A stretch of DNA of 52,500 nucleotides from Neocallimastix lanati (nom. inval.) (taxonomy: Eukaryota; Neocallimastigomycota; Neocallimastigomycetes; Neocallimastigales; Neocallimastigaceae), in the NCBI GenBank assembly GCA_016946835.1, contig JACVTC010000025.1, positions 1,355,001 through 1,407,500 of the forward strand. The letters are read 5' to 3'. The position numbers were made by a program, and so were the translations under genes. Below are positions 11,922 to 23,211 of this stretch, one piece after another. The notes beneath the pieces are model-generated. The model was not told where the DNA came from. It did no database searches and saw only the letters and a list, made by a program, of their open reading frames with translations. Position 1 is the stretch's first letter. Every line of letters begins with the position of its first letter.

Positions 11922-12367
11922 GCCATGTTGGTCCAGTCGGTTAGGACGATACAGGTCACTGTAGAGGGCGGGGTTCGAATCCTCGGCATGGCACCAAATA
12001 ATCGGATGAGGTTTCTATCCTGGGATATCATGAGACCACACGTGATGTCCATAAGGCTTTCCCTCAGATGATTATTTCACCCAACCCTGATACTACGCTT
12101 TGAATTGAAGCATAGACCTTGATGATTGTAAAATTTCCAATCGCCAATGATTACACCCACTAGGGAGGAGTTAATGGTTCCGTTCTGATGCTCGTGGTCA
12201 TTAGAGATATATGTAGGAACGTTAGGAATGCATCTCCGGGCAGTGTGTAACGACGATTGAGAGCGGCGAAGCTGATACAGTATGCCAATAACTCATCACC
12301 TTACAGTTAATTAATAACTGTATGGCCATATGGGAGATGGGTACCCATATGTGCAAGTCTATGTTTG
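11922..12367 (+). mobile_element. tRNA-derived SINE with encoded CCA
   Basis: The head (11922-11996) folds as a tRNA. The 7-bp acceptor stem pairs gccatgt with gcatggc, the D stem pairs gtcc with ggac, and the T arm is cggggttcgaatcctcg. RNA polymerase III boxes A (tggtccagtcgg, 11929-11940) and B (gggttcgaatcc, 11971-11982) are intact. The anticodon arm is degenerate (tacag/ctgta around four bases), so this is not a working tRNA. The acceptor stem is followed by discriminator A and then CCA (11994-11996), which eukaryotes normally add after transcription. A body of about 370 bp follows, richer in G/C than its surroundings and without an open frame. It ends with small hairpins at 12304-12320 and 12327-12351. 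There is no poly-A tail. Both ends abut a perfect 15-bp direct repeat. Confidence 0.88.
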
Positions 12368-12382
12368 TATAATATATAATAA
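12368..12382 (+). repeat. SINE target-site duplication, right copy
   Basis: Identical to 11907-11921 and directly follows the last SINE base. The AT-rich sequence lowers its information content, but exact abutment to the tRNA-like 5' end makes chance unlikely. Confidence 0.8.
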
Positions 12383-12522
12383 TACAAATATAATATATTA
12401 TTTATATATATTAGATAAATAATTTAAAATTTATTTATTATTTAAATAGTTGTTTAAGCGGAACTTGCTCCATCTAATTTAATTAATTATACATATAATT
12501 AATATTATAATTATATTTATAA

Positions 12523-14217
12523 AAAAAAATTAATTTATAAATTTATTATATTAAATATACATTTATTACATAATATTTTAATTTATATATATAATTTATG
12601 TAAACATATATATACATTCATTATATAATCCACACATTTTGAAAATATTTTTTACTTCACCAATACTTATTTATATTTAAAAATAATTAAAAAATATGTA
12701 TAAAAATATTATTTTAATATAATTAAAAGATAAGAAAAGACTAAAAAGTGACAATTCAATCTATTTAAAGTGATGTAGATATATATCTTTTTTTATAATA
12801 ATATCAGTAACCTTGAAAGGAATAATATTTAAAAATGTTTTATTTCTTAAACTTAAAAAGAAGAACCATTCTCTACAACATATTAATAATTTTTTTTATT
12901 TTTATTTTTTTTTTTTATTTTTTTTGTTTTAACGAATATTATAACTTATTTATTTTATATTATTATATACGAAATAATTATTTAAAATTTCTTTTTATTA
13001 TTTTATTAAAAAATAAAAAAATATATTAGTATATTGTTATGCTTCTTGTCTTGATATTTGAAGTTATATTATTAAAAATAAAATAAAAGTTTTAAATTTC
13101 TTTTTACATAAATTAAACCCATATATTGGAATGCGCATCACGTGAATATTTTTTTTGATAAAAGGATTTCGTATATTGATTTTTAAACTTTTATAAACTC
13201 TTATTATTTTTTCAATTCTTGCAACAAAATAAGACTTTTAATATTTTTCCTAACTACTCATTTTATTAAAGTATTAAATTTCAGTATAAAAAAAAAAAAA
13301 AAAGATACGTATTATTTTTTATATTGATACTTTTTATTTACAATTTAGAATAATAACAAAATTATTTTGGACTAAATTAATTATCTAACCAATAGTCTAA
13401 TTTCGTGGTAGTTACATCATTACAATTACATTAATAAATTTATACACAATTTAAAATAAATTATAATGATATTGATAATGATATGCGGGACTTTTATGTG
13501 CTACTAATTTTTAATAGTATCGTTATATTTAATTAACCTTTATTAATATATTTTAATTTAAAAACCCAATTAACCAAGGGTCTTCTCTAAACTACAATCA
13601 AGAAGAGTAGTTATTAGGAAATCTTTAATAATAATTTAACAAATATTAATAATAATAAATATACATTTAAAATATATTATATCGGAGTATAGTATAATAT
13701 ATAATAAATATATATTAAAATAATAAATATAATAAATATAACTATATAATTCTTAAAATGAAAATAAGAATAATAAAGTTAAATATATAAGAATATAATT
13801 ATATAATAAATATGAATATAATAAATAATATCAACTATATATATTTAATTATAATTAAAATAACTATATCTATTTCATTATATTATAATATATAGAAGAA
13901 TTATGTATTATTAATATTAACTTTAAAATAAATATGAATAGTTAAATTATATATATAATAATATTCTTATTATATATATTTAGAAGAAATTAACTATTTA
14001 ATTTAATATATTTAATATATTTCATATTATAATGAATAATATATATATAAATATTGAATAATATATGAATAAGAATTTATTTCAAATATTATTATTGACA
14101 AAAGATATAAATTTAATATTTAATAATTAATATTAAATATACAGAATATGTTGCTACACATATTTGTTTTATATCAATATTTATTCAATATTAATAGCAT
14201 TAATTTATATATTAATA
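12523..14217. other. AT-rich intergenic DNA
   Basis: No convincing gene. The open frame at 12835-13029 encodes only I, F, Y, L, K and N from AT-rich sequence. From about 13330 to 14217 long homopolymers are unusually rare for this window, and 13550-13640 is slightly more mixed. That pattern may reflect an old decayed repeat, but I see no diagnostic motif. Confidence 0.5.
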
Positions 14218-14222
14218 AAAAG

Positions 14223-14413
14223 TGTTAGAATATGTGAATATTCAAAGTATACTTAATCATGTACATTACATTATGTTAGTATCTAAAGGATAAAAGCCAC
14301 ATTTAATATATATAAATTACATGTAAACTTTATAAATAAATGTACTCTTTTTATTATAATATTCATTTAATAAAGTTAACATAAATAATCACTACCATAT
14401 TTTATTTCTAACA
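14223..14413. mobile_element. Solo LTR, Ty1/copia-like
   Basis: A 191-bp unit that begins TGTTAGAA and ends TTCTAACA, a perfect 8-base terminal inverted repeat of the TG...CA type. It is flanked on both sides by the 5-base direct repeat AAAAG (14218-14222 and 14414-14418), the duplication size expected of an LTR integrase. Inside are a TATA-like tract near 14308 and an ATTTAATAAAG polyadenylation-like site near 14366. No internal domain adjoins it, so it is a solo LTR left by recombination between two LTRs. Orientation is not certain. Confidence 0.82.
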
Positions 14414-14524
14414 AAAAGTATTATTAAAAGTATAAAAATATATAGGCATAAGCTGATTTACGTTACATATAAAATAAATACCCTATAATAAATTAGATTT
14501 TTCTTTTTTTTCTTTTTTTTCTTT

Positions 14525-15300
14525 TTTTTTTTTTTAGACTAGGAATAAATTATATTTAATAATATTTACAAAAAAAAAATAAAAAAAAAATACATGAAAT
14601 TTTTTACATTAATATTAAATAACTATATTTTGAATTTTGAGAACGAAATAGCCTCTAACTCTTTCCATTCATGATAACTTCCATTAGGTTAAAAAATTAT
14701 CATTCGAATTTTTATCAGAATTTTTTCTTTACTTTTACCATTTAGGCGTTAACAACGATAGGTCTAAATGATATATAACTTAATCATAGCGTAAAAATTA
14801 TTATTCATAATAGATATGATATTAGTATGAAATTTCGTAAAGTCCTATACAAAAAAATATGAAATTGGAAAAGAAGATTCTCTCGAAGGAGATTGAAAGA
14901 TATTATTAATAAAAGGCCTTCTTTTTTCTCCACACTCCCCCTCCTTGAACCAATCATTAAGATTTCGTATACAGTATTTCCACCATGAAAGAAGATACAG
15001 TACATAAAAAAATTTAATATTATCACCTAAATCTTTCTCTTTGTTATCAAGAATGTTCAATGATTTCTTATGAATAATCATCTGAATAATCAGAGAAAAA
15101 TTAATATAAAATTTCATCATCAACAAATTGAATAAATTGTTTTCTAAATTCTTCAAATTTAAAGGACATTAAAAGTATATCAGAGCGTAAAAATTAGATA
15201 TGTTGTTACATACACCACAACAAGGGCAGTTAGGCAATCTTCTGATAACAAACTGTTGAGAAGAAATGAAATTCAAAGTATAAGATCTTTATATTGTCAA
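14525..15300 (-). pseudogene. LINE relic: zinc knuckle, C-terminus and 3' end
   Basis: The 3' end is the T run up to about 14536 followed by agactaggaataa. In sense, broken frames encode RRLPNCPCCGVCNN (codons around 15213-15240), which matches the zinc-knuckle position of LINE-A, and downstream a basic stretch ending the ORF2 C-terminus (15156-14845 and 15026-14805 in different frames). Stops and shifts are frequent. The distance from knuckle to tail, about 690 bp, resembles LINE-A. It probably belongs to the same family as the tail fragment at 11865. Confidence 0.65.
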
Positions 15301-15649
15301 TTAGTTATGTTGAAATCATCAACAATAACAGAAAGATTATTCTGGAAATTATTGATCCAAATAGAAAAATCAGTTTTCTCTTTATCTGGTCTTTATATAT
15401 TTTTTTTCGCGATGGATGTAAATGTTTCCTAATGAACATCGAACATCCCAAAAAGAAACTATATTTACTAATAACATATATATTATATATCTTTTAAATA
15501 ATAAATAATGAATTGGTAGGAATTGGGAATACTAATATAAAGTTCACTCATACTATTTTTTTATGTCCGCACGTCTCAGTACTATTCTATAACAAAATAC
15601 AAATACGATTAAAATTAAATTAAAATGAATTATGTTCGTTTTTAAAAGC

Positions 15650-16800
15650 TCCAACCACTAATGTTCCTGTTAATACAGAAGTAAAAAAATGTTGAACAGT
15701 CAAGAAGGGCTTTGCATACAAAAGACTATCAGAGATAGGATTAGTGGATTCAGAATAATACCTTGGTTCTATTATAATTTATAATACTAAATGTATAAAT
15801 CTATAAAGTAATCCTCCAATTTATTCTTATAAGTAGTTAAGTATTTTGTAATCATATAAATAACCTTAAAAATAATCCGTATTATTATTGTAGTTAACTC
15901 CTTGGATGAAGTAGTTTTCCATATTAAAAATGGATTTTTAACAATTTCATGAATAATTTCAATTCAATTTGATATTTTTTTTTTACTTAAGATTTCCCAT
16001 ATTATATTTTCAGTCCGAGATTCAAGGTCTTGAACGAAGATTAAAACAATTTTTTCATTGTAAGAACCAAAACATCTCAAACCTGTACACATAGTGGACA
16101 TTTTTAAATGTAAAAAGTTTTATTAATTAAAAAAATTATAAAAATAAAAAAAAAAATAGTAAAATAAAATAAAAAAAATATATAAATTAAAAATAAAAAT
16201 AAATTCTTTGTTGTGATATTTTCTTTCTAGATACTTCTTATTTTAAATATTATATTTATTTCAATGGTAACGAACCTCACTTCCAAGAATATAATGATTT
16301 CTGTTTTAAAAAGGAAATTATTATCCCATATTAAGGTTTAAATTGACTATCTGAAGGAAATTATGATCTTCTCCTTCAGAGACAGTGGCCATGCTAGCCT
16401 GTCTTAACTGAATTTTCATCATTGACCCTCTTGGTTAAGTTGGCACTTATACCGTCGAAATAGCAACTCTTGTTGAGTACTAGCCCTAGGCTTAATTTCT
16501 GTAAAGGGAGAGACGCAAATTGTGGATTCTTAAGAAGTCTTTTTATGGATTATAGTGCTTTTCTAACTGTATTAGTCATTCTTTGCATGATCGGTTTCAG
16601 TTCTAATTAGTTAATATATAACTTTGATAAATAATTAATATCGATTACCAACAACAATAATAAGCAATTGTACCAAAAACATTCATTGGGTGATGTTTTT
16701 TTTTTTTTTTTTTTTTACCATCACCCGAGTTGCCACAAGTATTAAAATGGTCTTCCCTAAGTGAACCTCATAAAAGGTAATGCATTCCTTAGGGGATTAA
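15650..16800 (-). repeat. Inverted partner of 4199-5110, with LINE C-terminal piece
   Basis: Collinear in reverse complement with 4199-5110 (see that entry). At about 16470-16340 the minus strand encodes, across a frameshift, RQASMATVSEGEDHNF. This matches the extreme C-terminus of the LINE at 24239-28610 (RQASRASATNEDYNF). The segment therefore contains the 3' part of a LINE related to that family. The region 16110-15650 has one long, mostly open minus-strand frame (LIFVQDLESRTENIIWEIL and on) with few stops, of unknown identity, perhaps ORF1 of a LINE. Confidence 0.55.
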
Positions 16801-16898
16801 TAAATTACATTAATAAATAAATAAATAAAAATAATATGAATAAATATTTACGATAACAATAATAATTTAATTCATTTATAGATTTTCCCTTGAATCAT

Positions 16899-16929
<31 letters not shown>

Positions 16930-17456
16930 GATATACTGATAATTGAAATTTTTTAAATTCATCTAAAATAAAATTTTGAATTTTTTTTCAACAGCCTCTA
17001 ATATAATTTTGCTTTATACTCCATAATAAATTGGTATGTATCATTATTATGGATATTCTACTCATAATAAACACATTATAAACTAATTTTACAATTTTAC
17101 TTTAAAAATGGTAAAATTTTCCTTATAATAATTTTTATGATTATTTTTTATTTATTTATTTATTTATATATTTATTTATTTATTTATTTTGTTCTTTACA
17201 ATAGTAATTTAATTTTTTTTTTTTTTATATGTATATATTTAATGATCATTAAATATTTTTCAAAAATAAATTTTCATATAGTTTTTTTTTTTTTTTATTT
17301 ATTCTCTTCTATTTTTTAGTTATATTTGCTTTTATATTTTCATTTTAAATTTTAATTATTTTTATGATATACTATAAAATATTTTCTTCTTTTATTTTAT
17401 ATTTTCTCTTTTATTTTTTTAAAAAAATAAAAATTAAAAAAAAAAAAAAAATGAAA
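16801..17456. other. AT-rich 3' flank of the GH6 gene
   Basis: Contains poly-A/T and ATTT repeats. The open frame at 17137-17319 is low-complexity F/I/Y/L sequence and not a gene. It presumably holds the 3' UTR and terminator of the minus-strand cellulase. Confidence 0.6.
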
Positions 17457-18929
17457 TTAAAGTGGTGGATTGGCGTTCTTGATACCTTCTTCGAAGAATT
17501 TTTGGAACCATTGACCGGCTTCTGGAGCTGGTTTCATGGCAGTTTCGTGACCACAGTAACCATCATAACGTTTAGCACTAGTATCAGAGGTACCATCAGA
17601 TTCACCGATTGGCTTAACCCAATAGAAGGCATCAAGGTATTCCATACCAGAGATTGGACTTGCTTTTGGTCTTGCTCCGACACCACAACCAGTTTGGTTA
17701 CACCATTCACCTGGGTGTTTACGGTCAGTCTTCTTACCGTTACGAGATGAATCAGAGAAGAAGTAGACAGATTGAATACCAGCTGCCTTGAAGTCCTTGT
17801 GCATAGCCTCCAAGTATCTCTTTTCATCTGGACATGGGTTCCATTCAGTATCTGGACCACGTGAAAGAGTTGGGTCTTCCCATGGAGTGTAGTTAGCAAC
17901 GTTATCAACGAAACCACGAACCTTTGCTGGAGAACCAGATTGAATAACCTTAGAATAAACCTTTGCAGCCTTTTCACGGTTATCATCCCAACCTAACCAG
18001 AAGGCATGACCAATATCAAGATATAAGGCTACATTGGGGAAGACACCAAGCTTCTTAAGTAAGTAGGCGTGTCCATCATAATAGTAAGTTTGAGAATCAG
18101 CACAAGCTGGAGTACTTTCAATGTTAGTAACCATATTAGCAAGGGAATCTGGTTCAATAACAAGAACAACGGGTTGAGACTTGTAAGTCTTTAAGTGGCC
18201 TTCAATGACATCAATGTATTCTGACTTATAACGTTCCATATCAGAGTCATTGGCAAGAAGTTCACCATTGGAGGCAAGAGCGTGACAATCACGACCTGGT
18301 AAATCGTAAACGACAAAGACAGTTAAAACTGGAGTACCACCACTGTTTTGTTGAGAGAGAGCACCCTTTAAGTTTGGTTCTAACCAACTTTGCATATTCT
18401 TAATATTATCTAACCAAATAGCATTAGAGTAGGTCTTCATCTTTTCGGCCTTAGCAATAAGGGAAGAGTCAGACATTTGGGAGATGGCATTATCAACTTC
18501 TTCAACATAGTATGGATTAATGTAAAATTCGACATTAGCAAATGGATTACCTTCAATGGTGTATTGGTCACCAATGGTAGCATCACCACCACCATTACCA
18601 CCACTGCCACCACTACTTCCTCCCTTAATAATACCACACCAATCACCATTTTCAACACCCCAATCACCATCACCATCAGTGTAAACAGCATTTTTGTGAG
18701 TACAACATGGGTAACCTAAAGCTTGAGACCAGCAAGCGGCTGAGGAACCACCACTATTAGAACCAATACCACACCAATTATTATTTTCAACACCCCACTT
18801 TCCATCATTATCAGTGTAGACTACATTGTTACCCTTACAACATGGGTAACCTAATCTTTCTGAGAAACAGGCAGCAGAAACCTCTGCGGCTAATGCAGCA
18901 ATAGCACTTAAAACAAATGAAACCTTCAT
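17457..18929 (-). CDS. GH6 cellobiohydrolase with two N-terminal fungal dockerins
   Basis: 490 residues in one exon. The signal peptide is residues 1-19 ([19 protein letters not shown]). Two dockerin (CBM10-like) modules follow, about 21-55 and 66-100, each with the [22 protein letters not shown] core, a YTDxDGxWGVEN turn and WCGI. A Gly/Ser linker (101-116) leads to a GH6 catalytic domain from about residue 124. GH6 enzymes hydrolyse beta-1,4-glucan with inversion, releasing cellobiose from the non-reducing end. The conserved acid region [15 protein letters not shown] holds D214 (Cel6A D175 equivalent), [13 protein letters not shown] holds D261 (D221 equivalent, the general acid), and [10 protein letters not shown] and [11 protein letters not shown] match the C-terminal part of the tunnel. 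The dockerins should attach the secreted enzyme to the fungal cellulosome scaffold. Family GH6 and the dockerins are certain; exo versus endo action is inferred. Confidence 0.96.
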   Translation of the reverse strand: MKVSFVLSAIAALAAEVSAACFSERLGYPCCKGNNVVYTDNDGKWGVENNNWCGIGSNSGGSSAACWSQALGYPCCTHKNAVYTDGDGDWGVENGDWCGIIKGGSSGGSGGNGGGDATIGDQYTIEGNPFANVEFYINPYYVEEVDNAISQMSDSSLIAKAEKMKTYSNAIWLDNIKNMQSWLEPNLKGALSQQNSGGTPVLTVFVVYDLPGRDCHALASNGELLANDSDMERYKSEYIDVIEGHLKTYKSQPVVLVIEPDSLANMVTNIESTPACADSQTYYYDGHAYLLKKLGVFPNVALYLDIGHAFWLGWDDNREKAAKVYSKVIQSGSPAKVRGFVDNVANYTPWEDPTLSRGPDTEWNPCPDEKRYLEAMHKDFKAAGIQSVYFFSDSSRNGKKTDRKHPGEWCNQTGCGVGARPKASPISGMEYLDAFYWVKPIGESDGTSDTSAKRYDGYCGHETAMKPAPEAGQWFQKFFEEGIKNANPPL

Positions 18930-19629
18930 TTTAAAATAAAAATAAAAAAATTATTTTATTTATTAATTATATTTAAAAAAAAAAATTAAAAATTAATAAT
19001 AATAAAATAATTTTATAATTAAAAATTAAATATAAATGATGATAAAAAAAAAAGATTTATTAAAAAAAAAAAAAGTTTTTTTCTTTTATATACGATGTAT
19101 TTTAAACTTTTTATTGTTTTAAAGTATAAAAATTAAAATAGAAATTTTAAGCATTAAATTAAAAGTATAAAAATATAAAAATAAAAATAAAAAATAAAAA
19201 AAAAAAAAAAAAAAAAAAAAAATATGTATATAAAAATAAATATTTAATTAAAATTTTAAATAAAAATGAAAATATTTTATCCTTTTTTTTTTTTTTTTTA
19301 ATATATTTTATTTTTATTTTCATTTTATATAAACTTTTATATTATTAATAATCCTCAATAAAAAAAAAAAAACTTTTTTCCTTTTGTTTTGTAATTATAA
19401 ATATATATATGAATATAATAACATAATATTAACAATAATTATCTTATTAAGGTTTACAAAATTATTATTGTTTTTATTTTAATTTTTTTTTTTTTTTTCT
19501 TTTAACAAAATTAGAAATCTTTCTTTAATTATAATTAAAATATATATATTTATATATATGATATAATTCTATATATTAACAAAATTTAAAAAAAAAAAAA
19601 ATACTTAAATACATTTTTCATTTGTATCA

Positions 19630-19668
<39 letters not shown>

Positions 19669-20005
19669 TAAAATATGTTTTTAATAATTATTAATATCAT
19701 GAATAATAATATATTTTAAAAAATTAACTATAATAATAATTATAATTTTTTTATTTCTAGTTTTTCTTTTTTTATATTATCATAATTATTAATAATTAAT
19801 AGATTATATTAATAAGGCACAATGTTTAATAATAATTTAAAAAATATATATATATATATATAATTTATGAGTTACTAATAAATTATAGCCATAAAAATAA
19901 AATAAAATTATTGATAATTTTAGATTATGACAAAATCTTTAATAATACAAATAAACTTTTAAATATTTTTTAAAAAATAAAAATATTATATCTTAATTTA
20001 ATAAA

Positions 20006-20043
<38 letters not shown>

Positions 20044-20363
20044 ATTATTATATTAATTATGATTTATTCATCATTTTAGTTTAATTAATATTCTGTAATA
20101 ATTAACTTTACTCAATTCTATATATCTAATGGATTTATATTGGTTGTATTTTTAAATTTTTTTTTATTTTCATTTTATATTATAAATTCATATATATAGT
20201 GTAAAAAATTTAAATTATTTTATGAAAGTAGAAATATATTATGTATTTTTATTTTTATTTTTATTTTTTTTTTATTTAAATATTATTTTTTGAATTATAA
20301 TATATAATTAAAGAATGAAACTAAAATAATAATACTTTAAAACTATTTGTGATAAAAAAAAAA

Positions 20364-20394
<31 letters not shown>

Positions 20395-20579
20395 TAAGAA
20401 AAATTTACTTATTTATAAATTTAGAACTAATTAATGATAGAAAATAAAAATAAAGTTTTTAGTATAAAAAAAAAAAAAAAAAATTAATCTATTATTTATT
20501 TGTCTATTTCTTTTATGAAATCTTAACTAACTAAAATTAGATTTAGAAAGTTTATTTACGAAAGTATTATTATTTATAA

Positions 20580-20610
<31 letters not shown>

Positions 20611-20768
20611 CGTATTAAATAAAAGGAATTGAAAATATTTCATATAATATAATAATTACCAAGGTAAGCTAAAATACAAATAAATAAATTTATTATTTTA
20701 TTAATTTTGAGTATTTATAATACAAAATAATTTTTAAAAAAAAAAAAAATTATTAAATTAAAACAAAA

Positions 20769-20803
<35 letters not shown>

Positions 20804-20903
20804 ATTATTAATAACATAAATTTTAAATTAAATAGGATGTACTTAATTGATATTCTTAATGAATATATTTATAGAATGATACTGTCAAAATCAATGGTAC
20901 ACA

Positions 20904-20937
<34 letters not shown>

Positions 20938-21851
20938 ATATTTAAAAAAAAAAAAAAAAAAAAAAAATTTAAATTTATAAAATAGTGGAATATTAAATTT
21001 ATTTTTAAATTTAAGAAAGAAAGAATAAAAAATTTTTTTTAAAAAAGTAAACTTTTTTTAAAATCCACAATTATCCATATAAATTAAGTTTAATGTAATT
21101 TGTACTATATATTTTAAAAAAAAAAAAAAAAAAATGTAAAACATTACATTAAAGAGTACTTTTATATATATATATAAATATTTTATTTTAATATTAATAT
21201 TAAAATATATATATAATAAATATAAACATATCAAAAAAAAAAAAAAAAAAAAAATAAAATAAAATAAAATATTTATCTTTTTTAAGACTACTTTTCAAAC
21301 AATTATATTATTTAATAGAATTTCACATATTAAAACAATACAATGATATTAATAATACAAAAAACCTTAATTTATAAAATATTTTCAATAATCCATACTA
21401 TTTCAAATAATTTCAAATATTTTAATAAATAATAATACTCATTTTTTGAATATTTAATTAATAAAGTTAATGATGATATAAAATATGTGTTAAATGTATT
21501 TTAAATATTTATGTGAAAGTATATCATATTTGTATATTTTTTATGATGATTTTTATTATCTTTTAAATTTGTCATAATTATATTTATTTAGTTATAGAAT
21601 CATATATAAAAAAAAGAAGAAATAAAAAAAAAATCTTATACATTAAATATAAGATATAAATATATAAATGATATAAATATATAAATGATTAATAAATAAA
21701 TAATTTGGAATAAAATGTAATTATAAACATTTTTTATTATTACATTATAAAATTTAATAATTCAAAATAAAAAATTAATAAATTAATAAATAATAAATAA
21801 TTAAATAAATAATTAAAGTAATGAATATAAATAATAAATAATTAAATATAA

Positions 21852-21890
<39 letters not shown>

Positions 21891-21989
21891 ATATTAAATT
21901 TTTTAAAACATTAAAATAAAAATGTTTTTTAAAAACACTTTATATACATATATATCAATCATATTAAAAAACGTAAAAAAAGAAAAAAA
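18930..21989. other. Long AT-rich intergenic DNA
   Basis: Includes the promoter side of the GH6 gene (directly above 18929). It contains (TTA)n at 19629-19672, (AAT)n at 20009-20042, (AAAT)n at 21855-21895 and A runs of 20-40 bases near 19200, 20580, 20770 and 20910. I see no coding region, RNA gene or element. Confidence 0.65.
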
Positions 21990-23190
21990 AATTAATTATT
22001 CAGAATTATCAAGAAGATCGTAGTAACTATCATTGTTAATCTTGATCTTTATCTTGATAATCTTAAGGAGTATCGTAAAAAAAATGAATAGTAAGGATAA
22101 TCATTCCATTCAATATAGAGGATAAAGGCCAAGATAAAAAGAGCGCTATAACTTGATTACTAATCCTACTTATATTTGTTATTAATAATTATACCTCTAT
22201 ATCTACTGAGTAGCTTGATTATCAATCCGTTTACATTCAGGGAGGGACCTAGGAGGATTAATAGATCAAAGATAACTGGATTAATGAAATTAACGATAGG
22301 ATTCTTACCATCACCGCCGATTCTATCTCTATCTTTGGGAGAGGTCTTTTTGGATGGGATGATCCGGTTTGTGCAGCGATAATACATCAATCGCCCTCTT
22401 TTTTAAAGATCATATTATTATTTCCAACTATTAACATTTCTGACAGAGTAAGACTAAAAAAAAAAAGACTATATATAGACTATTCTCGCTGACTCCGTAC
22501 TTGATATTCTCATATAAGGGAGTTTTATTGTATCCGTTGTTGTTTATTAAGCATTGTGTAATCAACCACATATTATCGGGGGGTTTTTTTTTTTTTTTAT
22601 CGATTAGTTGATTGATCAATCAATCCTTGTCATCTTTTTTGGTTAGGAAGAGATGAATCAGATATATAGAGTCTACGATATCCGATAATTATATGGTAGG
22701 GAGTTATTATATATTATAAGACAATAAATAAATTCAGTTTAAAGTAATTAATAAACCATAAAATCAGTTAAAAACTGATTAATACGACTATCACCGTACC
22801 ATATGACTAGATGATCAATACGATTATATATAAAAAATACCATGATATATCAAGTAGTAGTATCATTATAGGAATTCTATCCTATGAAGGTTATAGCGAT
22901 TGATGTAGATACAATGAGATTCTAATAATATCATACGAAAAGCTTGGATACTCATGAAGATAATTAATATATCCAATAGATTAGTACATGATATATATAG
23001 GTCATATCTAGTTAATGTTTAACTAATTATAGTTTATCCTTATGGAATATATATCACGCCTATGTATTGTCATTTAGTCATTAAAATTGATTATCGTAAC
23101 TAGTTAGAAATACTTATGATCAGTAAACAACTATAGCTATAAATACTAGAATATCAATAGATTGCTATATATAATAATCCTATAAAGCTT
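21990..23190. other. Unassigned block with few homopolymers
   Basis: This 1.2-kb stretch differs from its surroundings. It has only two long A/T runs (22455-22466 and 22587-22598) and more G and C, for example tgggagaggtctttttggatg around 22340, cccgataatatgtgg (minus) near 22570 and caccgccgattct near 22312. Open frames of 62-74 residues exist on both strands (22166-22390 and 22176-22382 overlap), but none has a recognisable motif. It ends at the LINE-A 3'-end copy. It may be a decayed transposon or transferred DNA; I cannot decide. Confidence 0.4.
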
Positions 23191-23211
23191 GATAATAATT
23201 TTTTTCTTTTT

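Larger units (their letters stand above)
11679..12522 (-). repeat. Right arm of long inverted repeat, interrupted
   Basis: Inverted counterpart of 9808-10120. Homology runs from about 11679 to 11850 and resumes from about 12383 to 12522. The interruption holds a short LINE 3' tail (11870-11902) and a SINE (11922-12367). The uninterrupted left arm therefore serves as the empty-site control for both insertions. Confidence 0.78.

Noticed and set aside
11922-11996. Functional tRNA gene
   Set aside because: The anticodon arm has only a four-base loop in its best fold, CCA is encoded in the DNA, and the sequence continues into a body flanked by direct repeats. It is a SINE head.
12835-13029. 64-residue hydrophobic protein
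   Set aside because: Composition is the random AT-rich mix of F, I, Y, L, K and N, with no paralogue-like features or splice partners.
17364-17986. Open frames antisense to or overlapping the GH6 gene (17364-17750 + and 17534-17986 -)
   Set aside because: They are shadows of the long GH6 frame; no domain or start context supports them. The same holds for 18437-18691 (-) and 18477-18719 (+).
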